Assembly (NCBI GenBank): GCA_030833525.1
Contig: JAURGZ010000006.1
Span: 1 to 56,699 of the forward strand
DNA from: Bacteroidota bacterium
GTDB lineage: Bacteria; Bacteroidota; Bacteroidia; NS11-12g; UBA955
Reading direction: 5' to 3'
Length of the DNA: 56,699 nt
Of this stretch, positions 51,831 to 56,699 are shown one piece after another. Each line of letters starts with the position of its first letter. Positions within the stretch are counted from its first letter, which is position 1. A program made the position numbers and the translations under genes. The notes under the pieces were generated by a model that saw only the letters and a list, made by a program, of their open reading frames with translations, was not told where the DNA came from and did no database searches.

Positions 51831-53500
51831 GGGACTAAGAATCGTTGGTAGCGTTCTGGGGTGCTGACAATGGCTCGAGCTTCTGCAATTTCTGGATCCA
51901 AGGCCAGGGCGGTCGCCGAATAAGAGGCCGAAGGCATCAGGCGCTTGAGTAAATCCAATTGAGCTTCTTGCAACAAGGCTTTCTTGGCAGCATTCATCTC
52001 GCTGAGCAGCGCACCTGTGTATTGTGCAGGGCTAGGCCAAAGGCCGCCGTATTGTTTCCATTGTACTTCGTTCAATGCCAGGGTTTCCAAAGCCTGGATC
52101 TGTTGTTTTTTAAATCGGTTATAGGCTTCGCTTTGCACATAATCCAAAAGGCTAGCCCATAAGCGGTTGGGGTCGCAGTGCGCCATGATGGCAGCAGAAT
52201 CAAAGGCCTGGTTGCGGTCGTGAGCTTTCCAATAGGCGTTTTGTTCAAAAGTGGCCCAATCGAACAAGAGGTGTTGGTCTTGCAGGCGTTTGACAACGGC
52301 AGCACCACCCGTGGGATCAAAAAAGGCGTCGGGCTTAATGCCCCCCGCTTCAAAAACGGTGCGCCCATTTTTGGTTTTGAACGATTGAATTTGAGAGGCC
52401 TCTTTGGTGGTGGCTTTGCCTTGTGCATCGCGGTTCCCGTAGTCCAGTTTTTGGATGCAGCGACCCGAAGGGGTGTGGTAACGGGCCGTGGTGAGTTTCA
52501 TTTGAGTGCGGTAAGGCAAGTTGACATAATTCTGCACCAAGCCTTTGCCGAAGCTCGTTTGGCCGGCGATGACCGCGCGGTCCAAGTCTTGCAGGGCCCC
52601 GCTGACAACCTCAGATGCAGAAGCCGAATGGTCGTCTATCAAAACCACCAGGCGAAGACTGGGAGCGATGGCCGGTACTGGGCTGCGCCATTCTTTTGGG
52701 CCTTTGTAGTTGCGGCCTTTTACGCTCACTACCACAGGTTCAGGGCCCACAAAGTGACCCACAATGGCCACGGCCTCGTTGAGCAAGCCCCCTCCATTGC
52801 CCCGTAAATCCAAAATCAATCCCGATAGCGATCCTTGTGACTGAAGTTGTTTCAATCGGTCACCCACCTCTTGGGCCGCTTTCTGGCCAAACTCATCGAG
52901 TTTGATGTATCCAACTGGGCCCGAACTAGCCGGTCCGGGTACCAGGCCCGAATAAGACGTACTCTTGGTTTGAACCGAAGCACGCACCACCGACTTGACC
53001 AGTGTTAAACCTTCTCGTTCAAGGCTTACATCGAAGCGGCTGCCGGGAGCGCCCCTGAGAAACCCTCTGAGCTCTTCCAAACTGGCATTTTTCAGATCGA
53101 TTTCGCCCAATTTCAGCAATTTGTCGCCACAGCGTACATCGGCTTCCCAAAAGGCATAACCGGGAAAAACTTCGCTTACCACGGGGTAACCATCTTCGCG
53201 CATTTCAGTGCGGCAACCCACCCCACCGTATTCTCCTTGACGTTCCATCAGGGCTTCTTCAGCTTGGAATTCAGAAAAGAAATTGGTGTACGGATCCAGG
53301 CGAGCCATCATGGCGTCAATGCCTGTTTTGATCAACTGCCCGCTGGGGATTTCGTCGACGTAATTGTCTCCCAATTCGCGAAACAGCTGATTGAAGATTT
53401 CCAGGTTCTTGGCGTATTCGAACAGCGTGGAAGAACTTTGCCAGCCCGTACTTAACACCAGGGCTAGGACGGGCAGAAATAGGGCTTTCTTCATGCGCAT
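51827..53500 (-). CDS. S41-family C-terminal processing peptidase (Ctp/Prc-like)
   Basis: Periplasmic serine protease of 557 residues from the ATG at 53500 (MRMKKALF), with an N-terminal signal-anchor. TATCTTCG, one mismatch from the -7 consensus, is 4 nt before it. The PDZ domain is at about 85-165 (GYPVVSEVFPGYAFWEADVR). In the catalytic domain the nucleophile is in IDDHSASASEVVSGAL and the general-base lysine in GQTSFGKGLVQ, with GLILDLRGNGGG upstream. The C-terminal ~190 residues are a helical extension seen in Bacteroidota members. It processes exported proteins at their C-termini; substrates are not identifiable. Confidence 0.92.
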   Translation of the reverse strand: MRMKKALFLPVLALVLSTGWQSSSTLFEYAKNLEIFNQLFRELGDNYVDEIPSGQLIKTGIDAMMARLDPYTNFFSEFQAEEALMERQGEYGGVGCRTEMREDGYPVVSEVFPGYAFWEADVRCGDKLLKLGEIDLKNASLEELRGFLRGAPGSRFDVSLEREGLTLVKSVVRASVQTKSTSYSGLVPGPASSGPVGYIKLDEFGQKAAQEVGDRLKQLQSQGSLSGLILDLRGNGGGLLNEAVAIVGHFVGPEPVVVSVKGRNYKGPKEWRSPVPAIAPSLRLVVLIDDHSASASEVVSGALQDLDRAVIAGQTSFGKGLVQNYVNLPYRTQMKLTTARYHTPSGRCIQKLDYGNRDAQGKATTKEASQIQSFKTKNGRTVFEAGGIKPDAFFDPTGGAAVVKRLQDQHLLFDWATFEQNAYWKAHDRNQAFDSAAIMAHCDPNRLWASLLDYVQSEAYNRFKKQQIQALETLALNEVQWKQYGGLWPSPAQYTGALLSEMNAAKKALLQEAQLDLLKRLMPSASYSATALALDPEIAEARAIVSTPERYQRFLVP

Positions 53501-53516
53501 TGTTCGAAGATAGTCA

Positions 53517-54074
53517 TCAATGGGCCTCGCCGCTGTTGAATACATAGGTGCATTCGCTCAGCGTGTAAATTTCATAGACCGATTTCTTGGCCTCGTCGCC
53601 TTTGGCCATTAAGTGCTTGCCAATAGCGGGGTAGCATATGAATGGACCTATCATGTAGGACAAGGGGTTGCTGGTCTTAAAATCGACATAAACCGCGTTT
53701 CCTGCCTCAATTCTCATGAGTTCAGCCTCATGGCCCTTCCCTTTGGCGAATCCTATAAAGGCCTTTGCTTGGGTAGAGTCTTTAATTACGATGCCGGCGA
53801 AGCTGCGCAAGGAGTCTTCGGCGACTTTTCCAGGTTCATCGAAATAAATGCCAATGGCAGAGTCTCGGTACATCATGAGCTCAGTGCCCAGCTCTTGGGC
53901 CAATTTGAACTTGTCGCCAATTTTGTGAAAGGGACCTTGGTGGCGAAAGCCTACGATTAAGTAGGCGTTTGAGCGACCTTCTTTCACTTCAATAGATTGA
54001 AAGCCACCACTGTAAGCATACAGGCCGAGCAGCAATGCAAACAGAAGGCCCAAGGCAATGGCCAATTTTTTCAT
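53517..54074 (-). CDS. Small membrane-anchored protein of unknown function (GyrI-like effector-binding fold possible)
   Basis: 185 residues from the ATG at 54074; a TTG three codons earlier is in frame but the box TAATTTTG stands 6 nt before the ATG. One N-terminal hydrophobic segment (LAIALGLLFALLLGLYAY) leaves the rest periplasmic. That part (YLIVGFRHQGPFHKIGDKFK, IGIYFDEPGKVAEDSLRSFA) resembles the GyrI/SOUL-type small-ligand-binding fold, which I mark as tentative. A hydrophobic SYMIGPFICYPAIGKHL segment lies near residue 140. First gene of the minus-strand run; the S41 peptidase starts 16 nt after its stop. Confidence 0.55.
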   Translation of the reverse strand: MKKLAIALGLLFALLLGLYAYSGGFQSIEVKEGRSNAYLIVGFRHQGPFHKIGDKFKLAQELGTELMMYRDSAIGIYFDEPGKVAEDSLRSFAGIVIKDSTQAKAFIGFAKGKGHEAELMRIEAGNAVYVDFKTSNPLSYMIGPFICYPAIGKHLMAKGDEAKKSVYEIYTLSECTYVFNSGEAH

Positions 54075-54080
54075 GCTGTA

Positions 54081-54088
54081 CAAAATTA
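54081..54088 (-). promoter_or_regulatory. -7 promoter box (TAATTTTG) heading the seven-gene minus-strand run
   Basis: Exact TAnnTTTG box on the minus strand, 6 nt before the ATG at 54074; predicts an essentially leaderless transcript for the run 54074-45947. Confidence 0.55.
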
Positions 54089-54110
54089 AGGCTTCTGCAA
54101 GGCTCTAGTG

Positions 54111-54118
54111 TTATCTTT
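54111..54118 (+). promoter_or_regulatory. -7 promoter box (TATCTTTG) of tRNA-Arg
   Basis: Exact TAnnTTTG box 35 nt upstream of the mature tRNA 5' end, identical to the box before the SRP RNA gene, as expected for stable RNA genes. Confidence 0.65.
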
Positions 54119-54153
54119 GCCGCCTGTTTCGTCGCTTGTAGGCGGTCAATCCA

Positions 54154-54225
54154 GGTCCCGTAGTAGAATGGATACTACGTGAGTCTCCGGAACTCAAGAT
54201 CCAGGTTCGATTCCTGGCGGGGCCA
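54154..54225 (+). tRNA. tRNA-Arg (anticodon CCG)
   Basis: Complete 72-nt cloverleaf read by eye: acceptor GGTCCCG/CGGGGCC with discriminator A (one G-T pair), D stem GTAG/CTAC, anticodon stem TGAGT/ACTCA around CTCCGGA (anticodon CCG, reading CGG), T stem CCAGG/CCTGG with TTCGATT loop. CCA is not encoded. A tyrosine integrase gene follows 170 nt downstream, so the 3' end of this tRNA gene is the probable attachment site. Confidence 0.95.
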
Positions 54226-54345
54226 CTAAGAGTGAGTTTATCCACATTCAGGGGTGTTCAAATGTGTTCATAACTTGCTTTGAACGCATTGATATAGTGC
54301 AAGTTGCGATTCAGATTTGTAAATTTGAGTTCACATGGGTAAAGC
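54226..54345 (+). promoter_or_regulatory. Putative attachment-proximal region between tRNA-Arg and the integrase
   Basis: Contains a TTATCCACA (54238-54246), two TGTTCA direct repeats (54255-54270), an inverted pair GTTCAAA/TTTGAAC (54256-54262 and 54279-54285) and a TAAATTTG promoter box (54320-54327). Short repeats next to an integrase gene are often its arm-type binding sites; the left attachment core is presumably the tRNA 3' end. The second copy of the core would lie outside the window. Confidence 0.4.
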
Positions 54346-54405
54346 ATGAAAAATGGCCTTTTTCTGCACGACCCCATGCAAGACTTGTACACAAATGAGC
54401 ATTAA
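54346..54405 (+). CDS. Possible 19-residue leader peptide overlapping the integrase start
   Basis: ATG at 54346 opens MKNGLFLHDPMQDLYTNEH, ending at TAA 54403-54405, with its stop overlapping the integrase start region (ATG 54395) by 11 nt in another frame. The predicted promoter at 54320-54327 would put it first on the mRNA. Such coupling would make integrase translation depend on it. It is based only on position. Confidence 0.2.
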   Translation: MKNGLFLHDPMQDLYTNEH

Positions 54406-55630
54406 AAACGGCCCTCTGAGGTGCTATTTGAGCCCCCGAAAATCCACCCCTAATTCCAAGGGAGAAGTACCCATCATTTTGCATTTGGTGCGCATGAATG
54501 ATTCGCGCATGCGTTTGAAAACTGGGTATTGGATTAAACCCGAGAATTGGGATTTTCAAAAGGAGAAGGTAAAGCCCATGGCTTTTGGGGCTATGGAGAT
54601 GAATATACTCCTTGGGCGGGTTTTGGAAGGAGCCCAACTGCTTTGCTTGAACTCAACTATTGATGGCAAGGAGGTGCGCAAGGAGATTATTGAGCAGCAG
54701 GTGCTTGGTAGAGTGCGCGAACCCAATTCGGGTAACTTTAATCCTGCCGAGTACATACGTGACTTTGTTGCCAAGCAAACAAACAACTTGTCTAGGCCAA
54801 CGCTGAGTAACTACTTGACTTTAGCCAAACACTTGGAAGCCTATTGCCAAGCCTCCAAGCAAAAGCTTAGTTATTCTTTATTTAATCATGATTTCGCTCA
54901 TCGCTTTTTGGCCTACTTGACAGCTAAGCAGATTGGTAATAATACGGCCAACAAGTACCTCAAACGACTGAAGACTATTTTAAAGAAGGCTCATATGGAT
55001 GGGTTACTGGAGAGTCGAGCTTTTGAAGAATACCAGAATCTGAAAGAACACGTTGATTTCATCTACCTGACTTCAGAAGAATTGGATCGACTTAAGGAGC
55101 TAGACCTTTCAAAGAGTCCGGAGTTGGAAAAAGCGCGTGATACCTTCTTGTTTCAATGCGGGTGCGGACTTCGATACAGCGATATATTGGCCTTGACCTG
55201 GGACGATGTAAAAAAAGACCATTTGCTTATCACTACCCAAAAGACCCATCAAGAAATCCGCATACCCATCAATACGATTACCCGACCCTTGCTGGATAAA
55301 TACGATGGTTACGAAAGACCGATTCCTGCCTACTGCAACCAAGCCCAAAACCGCTATCTGAAACAGATTGGAGCTTTGGCTGGGTTATACGAAAGACATA
55401 ACAAGGTTCGATTCTTTGGAAAAGACCGAATACAAACCCGGCAACACAAATGGGAATTGCTCTCTACCCACACGGCTCGAAGAACTTTTGTGATTTTAGC
55501 CCTTGAAAGGGGGATGCGACCTGAAGTATTGATGCGTATTACCGGTCACCGCAAACTCAGTACCCTTCAGCGCTACATTTCCATTACCGACAATGTGGTG
55601 GAACAGGAAATGAAAATGGCCTTTGGCTAA
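54395..55630 (+). CDS. Tyrosine site-specific recombinase (integrase)
   Basis: Phage/ICE-type integrase of 411 residues from the ATG at 54395; an in-frame ATG at 54353 is possible. The N-terminal arm-binding domain (SIKNGPLRCYLSPRKSTPNS, GEVPIILHLVRMNDSRMRLK) is the Bacteroidota integrative-element type, followed by a SAM-like core-binding domain (AEYIRDFVAKQTNNLSRPTL). Catalytic residues: Arg in CGCGLRYSDIL, Lys in TQKTHQEIRIPI, HxxR in STHTARRTFV, GH in ITGHRKL, Tyr in LQRYISITD. It lies just downstream of tRNA-Arg and points away from it. All signs indicate the left end of an integrated mobile element. Confidence 0.93.
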   Translation: MSIKNGPLRCYLSPRKSTPNSKGEVPIILHLVRMNDSRMRLKTGYWIKPENWDFQKEKVKPMAFGAMEMNILLGRVLEGAQLLCLNSTIDGKEVRKEIIEQQVLGRVREPNSGNFNPAEYIRDFVAKQTNNLSRPTLSNYLTLAKHLEAYCQASKQKLSYSLFNHDFAHRFLAYLTAKQIGNNTANKYLKRLKTILKKAHMDGLLESRAFEEYQNLKEHVDFIYLTSEELDRLKELDLSKSPELEKARDTFLFQCGCGLRYSDILALTWDDVKKDHLLITTQKTHQEIRIPINTITRPLLDKYDGYERPIPAYCNQAQNRYLKQIGALAGLYERHNKVRFFGKDRIQTRQHKWELLSTHTARRTFVILALERGMRPEVLMRITGHRKLSTLQRYISITDNVVEQEMKMAFG

Positions 55631-55671
55631 GACTTCGGTAAATTTTAAATTCCAAAAAGTAAATTGTTGGT

Positions 55672-56172
55672 ATGAAACAATTTACTTTCCTTTTTATGGC
55701 CTCTGTGATTGCCTTGGTGTCGTGCAACTCAGGACCCACCGGGGTCGGGACTGATAATGAGACCTTGGAGCCCAGCGAACAGTCTGAGGGATCAATAGAT
55801 GCGAATACCAGCGACGATTCTTATCCTTCCTCAACCAAAGAATCTTGTGTGGGTGATGTCAACTGCATCAATCAAGTTCGAAAATTGGTTAACGGAGCAG
55901 GATGGGAAATAGCCAATGAGGAATATGCGGGCGAGGGTACCTTTTACATTTCTGCCTTTCAATATGGCCCCGGGGAACCCATTTCCATGACTTATGTAAT
56001 GGATTGTAATTGCGAGCCCGTTGACCTCAATTTGCATAACAGTCGAAGTAATTCTTCCTCGGAAAACTTACACCGCTGTGGTCGCCGTTGGAACGGAAGT
56101 ACAAAATACTTGGATGGGCAATGGGGTGATTATTGTTCAGTAGAATGCTACGCAGAATTGTACCCCAATTGA
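55672..56172 (+). CDS. Predicted lipoprotein of unknown function in the mobile element
   Basis: 166 residues. The lipoprotein signal is MKQFTFLFMASVIALVSC with the lipobox cysteine at 18, followed by a Ser/Thr/Asp/Glu-rich linker (about 20-55). A compact C-terminal part has eight cysteines (ESCVGDVNCINQVRKLVNGA, VMDCNCEP, LHRCGRRWN, DYCSVECYAEL), suggesting a disulfide-stabilised secreted domain. No family is recognised. Base composition is lower in G+C than the region before the tRNA, in keeping with acquired DNA. The next gene starts 1 nt after its stop. Confidence 0.65.
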   Translation: MKQFTFLFMASVIALVSCNSGPTGVGTDNETLEPSEQSEGSIDANTSDDSYPSSTKESCVGDVNCINQVRKLVNGAGWEIANEEYAGEGTFYISAFQYGPGEPISMTYVMDCNCEPVDLNLHNSRSNSSSENLHRCGRRWNGSTKYLDGQWGDYCSVECYAELYPN

Positions 56173-56173
56173 T

Positions 56174-56407
56174 ATGAAATTCGGACTTCGCACCCCGTCC
56201 ATTCGCAAACGAATTTCGGCTCGAACTTCACCCAAACGATTCTTTCGTCATAATCTAGGTTTTAAAGCTCCACGTGGTTGGGGATGGATTACCAACCCCA
56301 AAAAGGCAGCTTACAATCGGGTATACAATCGCACAAGCAGAGGATGTTTGCTTTTGTTTTTGGGATGGGTCATCATATTTACAGGCGCACTAAATCTTAT
56401 TTTGTAA
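56174..56407 (+). CDS. Small basic protein with C-terminal membrane segment (mobile-element type)
   Basis: 77 residues: a strongly basic N-terminal half (RTPSIRKRISARTSPKRFFR, KAPRGWGWITNPKKAAYNRV, YNRTSRG) and a hydrophobic C-terminal helix (CLLLFLGWVIIFTGALNLIL). I recall the same RTPS-ARTSPKR-NPKKAAYNRVYNRT pattern in many small proteins of phages and integrative elements in other phyla, but its function is unknown to me. It starts 1 nt after the lipoprotein stop, so the two are coupled. Confidence 0.6.
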   Translation: MKFGLRTPSIRKRISARTSPKRFFRHNLGFKAPRGWGWITNPKKAAYNRVYNRTSRGCLLLFLGWVIIFTGALNLIL

Positions 56408-56455
56408 AATAATTTTTTCGGGTTCTCACCCCCATTTTAGTGCATCTTTCCTGAT

Positions 56456-56481
56456 TCGATGTAGTGTGTATTTTACATCGA
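56456..56481 (+). promoter_or_regulatory. Inverted repeat upstream of the last gene
   Basis: TCGATGTA (56456-56463) and TACATCGA (56474-56481) are perfect inverted repeats separated by 10 bases, 27 nt before the ATG at 56509. AT-rich surroundings and half-site spacing of about two helical turns suggest an operator for an element-encoded repressor. Confidence 0.4.
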
Positions 56482-56508
56482 TTTTATTAATATTCAGGTC
56501 AATTTGAC

Positions 56509-56699
56509 ATGAAAAAACCTTCAAAACGAGAGTTGAAAAAAGCAGATCCCAATCTCTATAAGTATGCACATTTCCCCATTCAATTCGATAAAAACTCAAA
56601 CTTATCGCCACTTCAAACTTTGCAATCATGGACCAAAGGTTTATCCATGTGTAATGTATACATATGGCATAGTTTGAAAAAGCCCTTAGGCCTCATGGA
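56509..56699 (+). CDS. Unrecognised lysine-rich protein, 3' truncated by the window edge
   Basis: An ATG at 56509 opens a frame that stays open to the window end (63 codons visible): KKPSKRELKKADPNLYKYAH at the start, then NLSPLQTLQSWTKGL. No signal peptide and no motif is recognised in the part that can be seen. It follows a 101-nt AT-rich gap with an inverted repeat, and is presumably cargo of the integrated element. Start choice is the first ATG with a matching frame; the coding call is moderate because no homology is recognised. Confidence 0.45.
   Translation, partial: MKKPSKRELKKADPNLYKYAHFPIQFDKNSNLSPLQTLQSWTKGLSMCNVYIWHSLKKPLGLM

Noticed and set aside
52178-52807. 209-codon plus-strand open frame opposite the S41 peptidase gene
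   Set aside because: It mirrors the catalytic domain of the peptidase and has no start context or motif.
54238-54246. TTATCCACA after tRNA-Arg as part of a replication origin
   Set aside because: A single DnaA box with no cluster, no dnaA or dnaN and a mobile-element context does not support an origin.
1-56699. CRISPR array or insertion sequence
   Set aside because: No regularly spaced direct repeats and no transposase frame with terminal inverted repeats were seen; the only tandem repeats are coding.

Overview
The window comes from a member of the Bacteroidota; I cannot fix the order. The evidence is a type IX secretion (T9SS) plug protein, a large surface protein ending in a gliding-motility/T9SS type B sorting domain, a FecR-type anti-sigma factor, bacillithiol synthase BshA, Bacteroidota-type -7 promoter boxes (TAnnTTTG), and almost no Shine-Dalgarno sequences. 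Base composition is moderate, and packing is very dense: ATGA start/stop overlaps between codirectional genes and interlocked TTAA stop codons between convergent genes are common.

Layout. 1-3653 (+): a truncated parvulin, SurA and a MoxR ATPase. 3660-6020 (-): nth, lplA and lptB. 6082-6169 (+): the signal recognition particle RNA, running into the stop codon of a convergent DECD-box RNA helicase (-). 7770-12937 (+): acyl-CoA carboxyltransferase, DtxR-like regulator, ABC-F ATPase and fabD. 12934-18796 (-): a 1025-residue sorted surface protein, a FecR/thrombospondin-repeat protein and a Gfo/Idh/MocA oxidoreductase. 18861-28808: threonine-dehydrogenase-like SDR, miaB, a DUF6029-like barrel protein, PspC, TrmN6-like methylase, an orphan ABC ATPase, an acetyltransferase, a second ABC-F protein and the T9SS plug. 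28825-33174: GT-C glycosyltransferase, biotin carrier protein, polyprenyl diphosphate synthase, a thioredoxin-like protein and a small membrane protein. 33484-38396 (+): B12-dependent ribonucleotide reductase nrdJ and proS. 38383-41542 (-): an EamA transporter, manC and kdsD. 41648-44343 (+): recQ and an ECF sigma factor. 44340-54074: bshA, tadA and a tight seven-gene minus-strand run (lipoprotein, rsgA, metF, M28 peptidase, TauE, S41 peptidase, small membrane-anchored protein). 54154 to the end: tRNA-Arg(CCG), then a tyrosine integrase and poorly conserved cargo, so the window ends inside an integrated element.

Functional themes. Envelope biogenesis recurs: SurA and parvulin chaperones, LptB for lipopolysaccharide export, KdsD for Kdo, ManC for GDP-mannose, polyprenyl synthase, a GT-C glycosyltransferase, two periplasmic proteases and T9SS clients. 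The carboxyltransferase at 7770 and the biotin carrier at 30268 are plausible partners of one acyl-CoA carboxylase. BshA indicates bacillithiol as the low-molecular-weight thiol.

The signals most worth a second look are these. (1) At least nine genes have an exact TAnnTTTG box 4-6 nt before the start codon, which predicts leaderless mRNAs. (2) A promoter-hairpin-terminator unit of about 90 nt precedes the EamA gene: a candidate small RNA or attenuator. (3) An orphan FecR-type anti-sigma protein has a tandemly triplicated cytoplasmic segment and a calcium-binding-repeat tail, while an orphan ECF sigma gene sits about 26 kb away. (4) An integrative element starts at the tRNA-Arg gene.
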